DNA from: JBBROS01 sp964246015
GTDB taxonomy: Bacteria > Pseudomonadota > Alphaproteobacteria > Acetobacterales > Acetobacteraceae
Assembly: GCA_964246015.1 (NCBI GenBank)
Contig: CAXTPG010000005.1
Location: 19,816 to 83,815, forward strand
DNA: 64,000 nt
Direction: 5' to 3'
Shown here: piece by piece, positions 42,554 through 50,868 of the stretch
Numbering within the stretch: the first letter of the stretch is position 1
Layout: every line of letters starts with the position of its first letter
The notes under the pieces: model-generated
Told to the model about the DNA's origin: nothing
What the model saw: only the letters and a program-made list of their open reading frames with translations
The model's database searches: none
Translations under genes and position numbers: made by a program

Positions 42554-43680
42554 GCGAACACCCCGTCCCGGACCCGCAACGCGACCTCCCGCCCGATCGC
42601 CATGGCGCAGGTCAGCCCCGGACTCTCCATCCCGAACAGCGTCACCAGCCCCGGCACGCCATGCCGGTCCGGCGTGTCGATCACCCAATCCTGCCTGTCC
42701 CCCGGCCGCCCGATCTTGGCGCGGATCCCCGCATACGAAGGGACCAGGCTCCCCGCCCGCAGCCCCGGCCAGAACCCCCGCACCTGGTCGTGCACCGCAG
42801 CGCTGCACGCGGCCGGCGGCGCATACGATACCGCGTCCACGATCTCGACATCCGGCCCGAACTTCGCCCGGCCATCCAGCTCGATCGTGAGATGGACCCC
42901 CAGCCCGATCGGGCCCGGCAGCGGATAGATCAGCCGCGCGAACGGCACGCCGCCCTCGCAGACATAGAAGCTGCCCTTCGCAAGATAGCTCTCCGGAACC
43001 CGGCCGGCCGGATACCCGTCCAGCCATCGCGCCAGCGCCACCGCTCCCAGCCCCGCGCTGTTCACCAGCAGCCGGCACCCGATCACGGCCTCCTCCCCGC
43101 CTGACTCGATCAGCAGCCGCCATCCCTCGCGCACCGCCTCGCCCCGCACCGCCCGGCTCCCTGCCGCGAACGTCGCCCCATGCGCCTCCGCATCCCCCCG
43201 CAGCGACAGCATCAGCGCCCCGGCATCGATGATCCCCGTCGATGGCGACCAAAGCCCCGCAACCCCGGCCAACGCCGGCTCCATGACCCGCAGTGCGCGC
43301 GCATCCAGCAGCCGCACGTCGCGCAGGCCACAGGCATCGGCCACCCCCGCCATCGCCTCCAGCCGCCCCACCTGGGACGCATCCGCCGCGACGACGATCT
43401 TGCCGGGCACCCGGAATGCGATGCCCCGCGCCTCGGCGTGGCGATACAGCGCCACCTTCGCCTCGTGGCACAGCCGCGCCTTCACGCTCCCGGGCGGGTA
43501 GTAGAACCCCGCATGCACCACCCCGCTGTTGCGCGACGACTGGTGTTGCCCGTGCCGCTGCTCCTGCTCGACCACCAGCACATCCCGCCCGGCCATCGCC
43601 AGCTCCCGCGCGATCGCGATGCCGATGACGCCGGCCCCGACCACGACCGTGTCGATGGCGAAGTCCGTCCCGCTACGCAT
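42550..43680 (-). CDS. FAD-dependent oxidoreductase, L-2-hydroxyglutarate oxidase-like
   Basis: 376 residues from ATG 43680 (an upstream ATG at 43695 is possible). The FAD loop is VVVGAGVIGIAIARELAMAGRDVLVVEQE. HQSSRNSGVVHAGFYYPPGSVKARLC is nearly diagnostic for the LhgO-like branch of DAO-fold enzymes. The final FAD contact is GMESPGLTCAMAIGREV. It probably oxidises a 2-hydroxy acid or related intermediate. Overlaps both neighbours, consistent with one operon. Confidence 0.9.
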   Translation of the reverse strand: MRSGTDFAIDTVVVGAGVIGIAIARELAMAGRDVLVVEQEQRHGQHQSSRNSGVVHAGFYYPPGSVKARLCHEAKVALYRHAEARGIAFRVPGKIVVAADASQVGRLEAMAGVADACGLRDVRLLDARALRVMEPALAGVAGLWSPSTGIIDAGALMLSLRGDAEAHGATFAAGSRAVRGEAVREGWRLLIESGGEEAVIGCRLLVNSAGLGAVALARWLDGYPAGRVPESYLAKGSFYVCEGGVPFARLIYPLPGPIGLGVHLTIELDGRAKFGPDVEIVDAVSYAPPAACSAAVHDQVRGFWPGLRAGSLVPSYAGIRAKIGRPGDRQDWVIDTPDRHGVPGLVTLFGMESPGLTCAMAIGREVALRVRDGVFA

Positions 43681-44176
43681 CCTCCGCCTCCGCAAGGATG
43701 CCGGCCGATGCGCGCCCCGGCATCGCCAGCCGCTTCGCCATGTGGATCAGCGTATGTCCGCCCGAGGCGCCCCGATGCGTCTCCAGGTACCCGGCACGGC
43801 GATAGAACGGCAGGTTCTCCGTCATGTGCACGTTCGTCCAAAGCCGCACCTCGCCCATGCCCGCCTGCAACGCCTGCGTTTCGGCGAACGCCAATGCCGC
43901 ACGGCCCAGCCCGCGTCCCTGGAAGGCCGGCCGCACGGCCAGGTTGCGGAACAGCAGGTGGTCCGGCTGCACCACCAGCGTCACCATCCCGCCCACCGCG
44001 CCCCCGGCCAGCAACACCCAGGTGTCGCCCGCCCCGACCACCTCGCGATAATCGTACAGCACCGGCGCCGGCGGGATCGGCATCCGCCCCGCATACTTGC
44101 CATAGGCCTCGATCGCGATCCGCCCCAGCAGGTCCGCATCCCCGGGCTCCGCCCCCCGGATCGACACGCCGTGCAT
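43673..44176 (-). CDS. GNAT-family N-acetyltransferase
   Basis: 167 residues from ATG 44176. The acetyl-CoA loop is LAVRPAFQGRGLGRAALAFAE (V-x-P-x-x-Q-G-x-G), with NLPFYRRAGY as the usual late motif. No extra domain. Start overlaps the stop of the lactonase-like gene (TGATG). It may acylate the operon product or an intermediate, or confer self-protection. Confidence 0.9.
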   Translation of the reverse strand: MHGVSIRGAEPGDADLLGRIAIEAYGKYAGRMPIPPAPVLYDYREVVGAGDTWVLLAGGAVGGMVTLVVQPDHLLFRNLAVRPAFQGRGLGRAALAFAETQALQAGMGEVRLWTNVHMTENLPFYRRAGYLETHRGASGGHTLIHMAKRLAMPGRASAGILAEAEDA

Positions 44177-45018
44177 CACGCCGCCTCCGCCAGCGCGAAC
44201 TGCCGATCGACGGCGCCGCCGACATCGACGAGCGGTTCGGCATGCAGGCACGCGATCCCCTCGTGCCCCGGCAAAGCGGGGAACACGCGCCGGACCAGCG
44301 GGTCATGCCCGGGGATGATCCGATCCAGCCGGCCCTCGGCCAACCGGAGCACCCGGTCGAACGCCCGCAACGCCTGCGGGAAGCTCTCCAGGATCGGGAA
44401 CGGGCTGCGCCGCCGCACATTCGCCCAGAAATGCACGGCATCGGACGCGAGCACGACCGGTCCCCGCGCCGTCCGGACCCGGACCACCTGGCTTCCCGGC
44501 GTATGCCCGCCAACCCGCGCCAGCTCGATCCCCGGGAACAGCTCCACGTCGCCATCGACCAGGTTCACCCGCCCCTCGAACAGCGGCGGAACCAACGACT
44601 GCACGTCCGCGGCCGCATAGATCGCGCTGACCGCGGCATGCAGCATCGCCGTCCCGGTGCAGAACGCGACCTCCGCCGCCTGAACATGGATCCGGGCTTG
44701 CGGAAACAGGCCCAGGTTGCCCGCATGGTCCCAATGCAGGTGCGTCATGACCAGGTCCGTGACCTCCCCCGCCACGATCCCCAACGCCGCAAGCCCCGCC
44801 TCCACCGGGCGATCCACCCGCCGCCCACGCGCCGCCCCTGCAGGGAAGCAGGTATCGACGACCACGCACCGGCCGCCGCCCTGTATCAGCCAGAACACGT
44901 AGTCCTGCGGCATCGACGCGGCGGCAGGCGCCGGCAGCGCGTCGAAGAAGAAGTTGCCGCCCACCGTCCGGTGCGGGTCGGACCCGACCCGCACCGCCAG
45001 CACCTCGTACCCGGTCAT
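44176..45018 (-). CDS. Metallo-beta-lactamase-fold hydrolase (lactonase-like)
   Basis: 280 residues from ATG 45018, 11 bp after the preceding stop. The zinc motif HLHWDHAG (HxHxDH) is complete. Further ligands are plausible in VGGHTPGSQV, LASDAVHF and the final IIPGHDPLV. These features resemble N-acyl-homoserine lactonases and related lactonases of the superfamily. In an operon for small-molecule metabolism, hydrolysis of a lactone intermediate is the likely role; quorum quenching is an alternative. Confidence 0.85.
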   Translation of the reverse strand: MTGYEVLAVRVGSDPHRTVGGNFFFDALPAPAAASMPQDYVFWLIQGGGRCVVVDTCFPAGAARGRRVDRPVEAGLAALGIVAGEVTDLVMTHLHWDHAGNLGLFPQARIHVQAAEVAFCTGTAMLHAAVSAIYAAADVQSLVPPLFEGRVNLVDGDVELFPGIELARVGGHTPGSQVVRVRTARGPVVLASDAVHFWANVRRRSPFPILESFPQALRAFDRVLRLAEGRLDRIIPGHDPLVRRVFPALPGHEGIACLHAEPLVDVGGAVDRQFALAEAA

Positions 45019-45029
45019 CGCCCCGGCCC

Positions 45030-45776
45030 TCAAACCAGCCAGTAGCGGGTCAGGTGGCGCGCCGGGTCGGAATAGCCGCCGCGGCCATGGAACAACCGAT
45101 GATTGTTCCAGACCAGCAGGCACCCGTCGGGAACGAGCACCGGCGCCATGGTTTCGGCAAAGAACGCCTCCCCGGCCTCGGCGATCCGCCCCAGCGGATC
45201 ATCCGGCACCGTCGGCGCATCCATCATCTCCGCCGCGCCCGGATTGACGTTCCCGTACCGGAACTGGTTGTAGCTGAACCGCATCAGCGGCGCCTCACCA
45301 TCCCAGCCCCGGATTGGCGCCCGCAGCGTCCGCCGCTCGCTGCTCCCGGGTGCCGACGCTGCCACGAACGCGACGCTGTTCGCGTCGGCCCATGCCCGCA
45401 GCTCCGGCGACAGCGCGTGGTCGTAGAACCGAACGGCATCCGCCAGCAGCGTCTGCCCCTTGCCGCACCGCGCCTGCCGGTGGCACCACAACGCCAGATA
45501 CCTGGGCGGCGGCTCGTACCCCGGTGCTTCCGTGTGCGCCCCCAACCCGTTCATGCTTTGGCTGTACGGCGCGTCGTCGAAGCCCCGCACATACGTGACC
45601 TCGAAACTCTCGCGCCCGTCATACTGCGGCACGATGCGTCCCAGCCGCTCCAGGGACGGGACCGGGTCCGATCCGACGGCTTCCCGGGCCAGCACGGCCC
45701 ATCCCTGCACGCGCAACGTCTCCCGGAACTCGTCCTCGTCCTTGATGACCCGGTCCTGCTCGATCGTATCGGACAT
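45030..45776 (-). CDS. Fe(II)/2-oxoglutarate dioxygenase (TauD/TfdA-like)
   Basis: 248 residues from ATG 45776, preceded by a purine-rich AGGCGGCGGGGG; the longer upstream frame lacks support. The iron-binding triad fits HTE in GAHTEAPGYEPPP plus a distal His in NHRLFHGRGGYSDPARHLTRYWL, where the Arg would bind 2-oxoglutarate. First gene of the operon that runs to the aminotransferase. It probably hydroxylates the pathway substrate. Confidence 0.85.
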   Translation of the reverse strand: MSDTIEQDRVIKDEDEFRETLRVQGWAVLAREAVGSDPVPSLERLGRIVPQYDGRESFEVTYVRGFDDAPYSQSMNGLGAHTEAPGYEPPPRYLALWCHRQARCGKGQTLLADAVRFYDHALSPELRAWADANSVAFVAASAPGSSERRTLRAPIRGWDGEAPLMRFSYNQFRYGNVNPGAAEMMDAPTVPDDPLGRIAEAGEAFFAETMAPVLVPDGCLLVWNNHRLFHGRGGYSDPARHLTRYWLV

Positions 45777-45969
45777 GCTGCCCCCGCCGCCTTGGTATGG
45801 CAGGATCCTACCCAGATCACGTTCAGCAAAGAACATGAAACTGCTAATTCAGTGCTAATATAATCTTCTATATATTCCCGGCTATCGCCAATTTGTGAGT
45901 TGATGTATGTCCCTGGATCTGAGTATCACGCTTCAATAGTGTCATCGTGACGTCATATGGAGAGTTGAG
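45777..45969. promoter_or_regulatory. AT-rich divergent promoter region
   Basis: The 193-bp gap between the oxygenase operon (leftward) and the GST gene (rightward) is strikingly AT-rich for this replicon. It has a perfect -10 sequence TATAAT at 45859-45864 (rightward) with a weak -35 (TGAAAC) 17 bp upstream. Two direct GCTAAT repeats lie 11 bp apart (45843, 45854), on the same helical face and overlapping the promoter, as an activator or repressor site would. Probably serves both directions. Confidence 0.45.
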
Positions 45970-46617
45970 ATGTCAACAGAACATGTTCTCTACTTCTGGC
46001 CTGGCGCCTGCTCTCTCGCCGCACATATCGCCATCGAGGAAGCCGGAATACCCTTCCAGGCCCGCAAGGTCGATTTCGCCGCCGCCGCCCAGCGCAGCCC
46101 GGAGTACCTCGCCATCAATCCCAAGGGGCGCGTCCCGGCACTCCTCTGCCCCTGGGGCGTGCTGACCGAAACCCCGGCCATCCTCGCCTACCTCGGCCGC
46201 CTCGACGGGCACCCCGCCCCCATGTGGCCCGAAGATGCCATCCAGCAGGCCGTCTGCAGCGAGTGGATGACCTGGCTCGCCGCCACCGTCCACATCGCCT
46301 ATGCCCACATCAGCCGCGCCGAACGCTACGCCCACTCGGAACCCGGCCGCGCGGAAGTCGCCCGCGTCGGCGTCACCGCGTGCAAGCCGCTCTGGGACGA
46401 GATCGAGCTTCGCCTGTCCGGCCGCGAATGGGCGACCGACGCGGGCTACACTGTGGTCGATCCCTACCTTCAGGTATTCTGGAATTGGGGCCGGGGCGCC
46501 CGCCTCGCCTACGACATGCCCGCCGAGTTCCCCACCTGGACCGCCCACGCCAACCGCCTCGCAGCCCGCCCGGCCGTGCGCCGCGCGTTCGCGCAGGAGG
46601 GCATCGCCCTTCCATGA
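45970..46617 (+). CDS. Glutathione S-transferase family protein
   Basis: 215 residues. The thioredoxin-fold N-terminus has the beta-class start LYFWPGACSLAAHIAIEEAG, in which the Cys after GA is the usual catalytic residue. NPKGRVPALLCPWGVLTETPAILAYL is the cis-Pro/Glu-Thr glutathione site. The C-terminal helical domain has the usual VVDPYLQVFWNWG. Diverges from the oxygenase operon. Confidence 0.93.
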   Translation: MSTEHVLYFWPGACSLAAHIAIEEAGIPFQARKVDFAAAAQRSPEYLAINPKGRVPALLCPWGVLTETPAILAYLGRLDGHPAPMWPEDAIQQAVCSEWMTWLAATVHIAYAHISRAERYAHSEPGRAEVARVGVTACKPLWDEIELRLSGREWATDAGYTVVDPYLQVFWNWGRGARLAYDMPAEFPTWTAHANRLAARPAVRRAFAQEGIALP

Positions 46618-46655
46618 GGCGTTCCGCTTGCATGACGGGGCGGCTGTTCAGCACA

Positions 46656-46800
46656 TCGCAAGAGTTCAGGTCCGCGATGGGCTAAGCCAAGGGTCGAGGC
46701 GAGAGACACGCCCGCGCGCCTCTGGACTCTTGCGACACAACGGACGCGGGGACAGCCGCCCTGTGGTGGCCTGGTCAGGCGATGCTTTGGACTCTTGTGG
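46656..46800. repeat. Iterons downstream of repA (three copies)
   Basis: Copies of the 14-bp iteron TCGCAAGAGTCCAG: 46656-46669 (direct, one change), 46722-46735 (inverted, exact) and 46787-46800 (inverted, diverged, inside the end of repA). With the six copies upstream of repA they flank the gene on both sides. This accounts for most of the 46618-46774 gap. Confidence 0.8.
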
Positions 46801-47767
46801 CGAGCGCTCTCGGCACGCCGATCTGCCGTGGCGCGACCGGGGGGCGCGACGGTCTCATGATCAGCCCTCTGCCATCCAGCTCGACATCCGCATCCCGGTA
46901 GACCGCGACCGCCACCTTCAGCGAGTCGGCAAACCGCATCTTGAAATGCGCGAGCTTCTTGTAGGACGCACCGAACTGGCCATACAGCGCAGGCCATGAC
47001 ACGGTTCTGGCCTGCGGCAGGACGTGCAAGCGGTAGGCGAGCCAGCAATACACGTCGAGCGCCTGCGAGTTGTTCGAGATTGCCCGGATCGCAGCCTCCT
47101 CCAGCGGGACCGGATGCTTCTTCAGTTGCTCGAAGAACGTCTCGGACAAGCGCGCCGTTTCGACGAACAGCGAACCCTGCACCGACGTGTCCTCGACGAA
47201 CATCGCGGTATCCATGATGTTCTGGTTGATGAGCCCTGCCCTGCCGCCTTGCTGCACGTGGAAGGTCAGCCTGCAGCGTGACAGGCGGTCCGCCTGCTCC
47301 CTCACATCCTTGAAGCTCTTGCCCCCGATCGGGATCCCCAGCCGGCCCAACCACGCGTGAAGCGACCGCCCGAGCGCAATGTCGCGGCTGTTGGTGCGAA
47401 GCGCCTCGGACTGCAGGTAGAGCAGGATCAGGCGTGCCCGGGACCCATACGGCACGCCGCAAAACTCGGTGTCCTGACCGGAGAGGTTTCGTCGGCCAGG
47501 CTCGACCATCAACGTCACACGCTCCGTCTGCACCTTCCAGACGGCATCGTCGGCGAGTCGCTTGTGGGGTAGCGCCGCCTGGCACCACCCCGAATACAGA
47601 AACCCGATCCCTACATCCTCGTCGCCCATGTACTGGATGGCGGCCTCGACGGCCTTCCTGTCGGCATCGCTTTCGGTGGCCTGCAGCGCGCCTCGTGTGC
47701 CCAGCTCCTCGATCAGCTTGTGAACAGCGGCCACGGATCCATCCCTTCGTCGGCAGCCTGTCGGCAT
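46775..47767 (-). CDS. repA: Plasmid replication initiator RepA
   Basis: About 330 residues from ATG 47767; a GTG at 47818, directly abutting an iteron, is an alternative start. The pattern of alphaproteobacterial plasmid-encoded RepA proteins is clear: AIQYMGDEDVGIGFLYSGWCQAALPHKRL, RVTLMVEPGR, GVPYGSRARLILLYLQSEAL and ALDVYCWLAYRLHVL. It binds the iterons to open the origin. Its presence shows that the window comes from a plasmid or chromid, or from an integrated plasmid. Confidence 0.9.
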   Translation of the reverse strand: MPTGCRRRDGSVAAVHKLIEELGTRGALQATESDADRKAVEAAIQYMGDEDVGIGFLYSGWCQAALPHKRLADDAVWKVQTERVTLMVEPGRRNLSGQDTEFCGVPYGSRARLILLYLQSEALRTNSRDIALGRSLHAWLGRLGIPIGGKSFKDVREQADRLSRCRLTFHVQQGGRAGLINQNIMDTAMFVEDTSVQGSLFVETARLSETFFEQLKKHPVPLEEAAIRAISNNSQALDVYCWLAYRLHVLPQARTVSWPALYGQFGASYKKLAHFKMRFADSLKVAVAVYRDADVELDGRGLIMRPSRPPVAPRQIGVPRALATRVQSIA

Positions 47768-47818
47768 CGGTTCATCGACTGTCACCGAGACTGCGCAGGG
47801 ACCGCGCGCGACGTCCAC

Positions 47819-48122
47819 TTGGATTCTTGTGATGGGAGATACTAGGGAAGATATTAGTAACCTCTATTAGTTTGCTCGCAGGAGTCCAGTGGAGAACTCC
47901 GTAAGCCCCTGTTCCTGGAATGCTTGGCATCACAAGAGTTCAGGCCGCCATCGCGGGAGTCCAGGTCCCCGGTTGTGAGCGACTCGGCGACGCGCGTGGC
48001 TCGGTCTCGCCGCCACCCCGTCACCCCGTCGCAAGAGTCCAGTCCCGACTCCGGCAGCGGCCATTGCGGGCGACGAGCCCCGTCGCAAGAGTCCAGGCAA
48101 GGCGGCGCGGCCTGTCCCACCA
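47819..48122. other. Putative replication origin with iterons
   Basis: Upstream of repA lie six iteron copies: 47819-47832 (inverted, diverged), then five direct copies at 47876, 47930, 47951, 48029 and 48083. The last two are exact TCGCAAGAGTCCAG. Between the first two is an AT-rich stretch (47833-47872), the likely melting site. No gene is supported here. Origin function is inferred from structure. Confidence 0.8.
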
Positions 48123-48473
48123 CTAGTCGAGGCCGAGCTCTTTCCGCCGGGTGATCTTCTCGATCTGCGCCTCGACGGCCGGAGCAAGGGCATCGATCAC
48201 GAACTGATTCATCGACTTGCTGCCGTTCTCTGCGATGTAGAGGAGGCTTGAATGCAGGGCCTCCGGGATGCGAAGGGTCAGCGGCCGCAGCAACTGGCGG
48301 GCAGCCGCAGCTCCGGCAGGCCGTTCCTGCGCAAGTGCCGCCACCCTTCCCTCCGCCGGTCCGTTCGAGGACGGGTGGCTGGCAGCCCGCTCGACGAAGG
48401 CCCGGGCTTCGCGGCTGTCGAGGTCAGGTGCGCGACGCTGGCTTGACGGGGGCCGTGCTGAAGGCGAACTCAT
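48123..48473 (-). CDS. Small protein after parA, possible partition partner
   Basis: 116 residues from ATG 48473, overlapping the parA end by 50 bp. The N-terminal half is Pro/Ser/Ala-rich; the C-terminal half has LTLRIPEALHSSLLYIAENGSKSMNQFVIDALAPAVEAQI. That looks like a ribbon-helix-helix DNA-binding domain (strand, two helices). Such small proteins commonly accompany ParA on plasmids as centromere-binding partners. The assignment is by position and fold pattern. Confidence 0.65.
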   Translation of the reverse strand: MSSPSARPPSSQRRAPDLDSREARAFVERAASHPSSNGPAEGRVAALAQERPAGAAAARQLLRPLTLRIPEALHSSLLYIAENGSKSMNQFVIDALAPAVEAQIEKITRRKELGLD

Positions 48474-49137
48474 GGGCAAAGATCTCCTCATAAAGGCCGG
48501 CCAGTTCGCCGCACGCCATCTGGTCCACGGTGCCGCGCAGGACGGACGGCTCCCACACCGTAAGCCCGAACTCTTCGTTGTCCTGAAACGCCGTCCGCTC
48601 GACCAGGTAGCGCGTCAGCACGTCCAGGTTGGCGAACTCCGCCGATCGCAGCCGCTCGTTGGCCGTGAGGATCTTGCGCCGGCGGAGCTGTGGATTGCCC
48701 GGCGCCCGGTTCAGCAGAACGGAGGTGCGCAGGTCGGGGTTCGCCAGCTTCGCCTCGCCGGCCAGTTGATCGACCTTCTCGAGCGTCCACCAGTTGAACG
48801 CCGAGCAGTTGATGGGAACCAGCACGCGCTCGGATACCAGCATGGCCAGGCGCAACTCGACGGTATCGCGGCCGCCTGTATCGATCACGATGTCGGAATA
48901 GCGCCCAGCCAATGACCGGACATCGTGCGCCAGCCCCTTCCCCAACTTCTGGACGCAGGCCAGGCGCGGCGAGGCCCCGCGCTCGTCGCGGGCGGCCGTG
49001 AAGTTGGTGGAGCTTCCCTGCGGGTCGGCGTCGATCAGCAGGGGGTCGCGGCCATGGGAGGCGAGCATGAACGCGAGATGGATGGCCAGGGTGCTTTTGC
49101 CGACGCCGCCTTTTTCGCCTCCGACGGTCAGTATCAT
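48424..49137 (-). CDS. parA: ParA-family partition ATPase
   Basis: 237 residues. Deviant Walker A GGEKGGVGKST at residues 6-16, LLIDADPQGSSTNF (Walker A' region) and SDIVIDTGGRDT (Walker B) are intact. Short form without an N-terminal HTH, like Soj/type Ib ParA. It separates plasmid copies together with a centromere-binding protein, probably the next gene, and a parS site. Confidence 0.92.
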   Translation of the reverse strand: MILTVGGEKGGVGKSTLAIHLAFMLASHGRDPLLIDADPQGSSTNFTAARDERGASPRLACVQKLGKGLAHDVRSLAGRYSDIVIDTGGRDTVELRLAMLVSERVLVPINCSAFNWWTLEKVDQLAGEAKLANPDLRTSVLLNRAPGNPQLRRRKILTANERLRSAEFANLDVLTRYLVERTAFQDNEEFGLTVWEPSVLRGTVDQMACGELAGLYEEIFAHEFAFSTAPVKPASRT

Positions 49138-49442
49138 AGCTTCAACCCAATTCAGTTGATCTCACGTAGCCTGAGGTGACACGGGATGCAATCAATTCAT
49201 ATGACAGCATATGACATCATTGGGAATGGCTTCATGCTGCTTGAGTTGTCTCACCGACGCGACGCCGTAGCGCCGGCGGAGGCAGGCACGGCAAATCCCC
49301 GGACCAAACGGACTCCAGGTCACATCACGCCAAGTGCACTCGTGCCGGTTCACTAGTGTTCGCGTGATGTCGCATCACATCACATCACGTCATGTCGCAT
49401 CGGCAGCGCCCAGCCGAGCTGGAGGCCAAAGTCCCAGCACTT
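49138..49442. promoter_or_regulatory. parA upstream region with direct repeats (candidate parS/operator)
   Basis: No gene seen. Two direct CATATGACA repeats 10 bp apart lie at 49198-49206 and 49208-49216, about 60 bp before parA. Further up, ATGTCGCATC occurs at 49367 and 49392, 25 bp apart, around three overlapping ATCAC units. Either set could be the centromere or the operator of the par genes. Confidence 0.45.
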
Positions 49443-49615
49443 GGGATTCCGGTAGCAGCGGAACCGAAACTGCATTTCAGACTTCGTCGTGGTTGCGGTG
49501 GCAGGTCCTGCAGTGGCTTGAGTCCGCCGCATGTGATCTCGGGTCACCTTCGGCAGGTTGGGCTCCCTTGGTTTGCAGGGTCCGCATCAGTCCGGTGGCC
49601 TGCACGGTCCAAGCT
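49443..49615 (-). pseudogene. Older Tn3 relic: diverged terminal repeat plus transposase fragment
   Basis: Bases 49443-49480 match the 38-bp end of the adjacent Tn3 element at 30 of 38 positions. Bases about 49490-49612, on the - strand, encode TVQATGLMRTLQTK, very close to TVQAAGLIRTLQTK of the intact transposase downstream. The relic is broken exactly where the intact element begins (49616). It is therefore a remnant of a related transposon into which the new one inserted or with which it recombined. Confidence 0.75.
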
Positions 49616-49744
49616 GGGGGTCCGGTAGCAACGGAACTGAAAGTTCGATTCAGGGTGGAGCGTACGGTTGGATACCCCCTTCGCGTCCATCTGACGGATT
49701 GATGTTCAAACGCATCGCTGGCTGCACTGATTGAGCCACGGGTC

Positions 49745-49825
49745 TTGAAAATCCGCCCCAGATAGAGGAACATATTCCGATGTTATGGGGGTTGCTGGAT
49801 GGTCGCCAACAATCATTGGATGTAC
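49745..49825 (-). repeat. Left arm of an 80-bp inverted repeat overlapping the Tn3 end
   Basis: Reverse complement matches 54954-55033. The first 30 bases (GTACATCCAATGATTGTTGG...) are identical, the rest roughly 75%. It includes a GGAACATATTCC palindrome. This arm lies inside the transposon while its partner lies just outside the right end. The toxin reading frame opens immediately after it. Nature unknown. Confidence 0.7.
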
Positions 49826-49927
49826 TAGGGACGACAGTATCATCAATGGTTTGGACACGGGACGGCACCGAAGGAGGAGAAGGAGACCAGCGCTCCAAAG
49901 CCTGGGAGCCTGTTTGATCTGCTCAGC

Positions 49928-50860
49928 GTGGGTCAGCGTGTCGATTATGTGAGCGGCAGCGTTGTCGCGCGTTCGCCGCGGGATGAGCGGTCTCGATGGG
50001 AGGTCCGCATCAGCGGGACCAACCGCGAGAGCCTGAAGACTGTCGTTGCGATTTGGTATGGCGCGTCGAAGCTCACCAGGAGCAGCTTTCGCCAACGGCT
50101 CCTGGACCCGAATACGAGCGACGAAACCGTCGATCAACTCAGGGCAGCGGCGAAGGGGATCGTGGACGCACGGACGCACGCGCAACTCGCCGTTGCCGGA
50201 GAGAGCCTTGCAACGGCGGCACAAGCTGTTGGGCTCTACAGATGGCCTGGATTTCTGGGTGATGCCGAGCGGAAGGGCGTGAGCGCTGTTGCGGAGGGCG
50301 CGATCCCCGGCGTCATGAATGCGAGCTTCGTGGTCGGCGACCCTCGTGTGACGGCTTTGGGGATCATTCTGGGTTTGGTCATCTTGGGATACCAGTATCT
50401 GACCGGTCAGAGTTCAGGTCCTTCCCGACCGACGATCAGTCCGACCCAGCCGACGCCGCCCCCGCAGGTGCCGCCGGAAGACGACAAGGCGGGGCAGCCT
50501 CCGGGGGCGCCCCCGACGACAGGTGCATCTCCAGGGCTTACACCGGGTCCAGGAGGGGTTGTCGTGTCCGACGACCGGCGCAAGCACATCCTGGATGGTG
50601 ATGCTAAAGGTGGAGGTCATCGGCCTGGCCAGAATGTCCCTGGCAAAAGCGAGTTTCCACCGGGCTGGTCCGACGAACGGATTGTGGACACGATCAAGGA
50701 TGTCGCCAACGATCCTGCCTCCTCGCGAAAAACTAGACCTGACGGTCGGACAGAAGTGACGGGCCAGCGAGACGGCATCGACATCGTTGTGATCATCGAT
50801 AAAGACAAGAAGACTGTAGTGACCGGCTACCCGACGAATAATCCACGAAATCCGAAGTGA
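49928..50860 (+). CDS. EndoU-domain toxin (truncated polymorphic toxin)
   Basis: 310 residues from GTG 49928, but the frame is open without an ATG from 49829, right after the inverted-repeat arm. The true N-terminus may have been lost. One membrane segment (about residues 142-160), a Pro-rich linker (165-210), then an EndoU-type nuclease domain: KHILDGDAKGGGHRPGQ (His 220, His 231), GKSEFPPGWSDERIVDTI, and the end VVTGYPTNNPRNPK. EndoU toxins are RNases delivered by contact-dependent or MafB-type systems. No delivery domain is left here. The immunity gene follows directly. Base composition is less GC-rich than the surroundings. Confidence 0.85.
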   Translation: MGQRVDYVSGSVVARSPRDERSRWEVRISGTNRESLKTVVAIWYGASKLTRSSFRQRLLDPNTSDETVDQLRAAAKGIVDARTHAQLAVAGESLATAAQAVGLYRWPGFLGDAERKGVSAVAEGAIPGVMNASFVVGDPRVTALGIILGLVILGYQYLTGQSSGPSRPTISPTQPTPPPQVPPEDDKAGQPPGAPPTTGASPGLTPGPGGVVVSDDRRKHILDGDAKGGGHRPGQNVPGKSEFPPGWSDERIVDTIKDVANDPASSRKTRPDGRTEVTGQRDGIDIVVIIDKDKKTVVTGYPTNNPRNPK

Positions 50861-50868
50861 GGAAGCGA

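Noticed and set aside
47819..48096. Iteron array as a CRISPR
   Set aside because: Repeats are only 14 bp, irregularly spaced (7 to over 60 bp between copies), occur in both orientations and flank a RepA gene; no cas genes.
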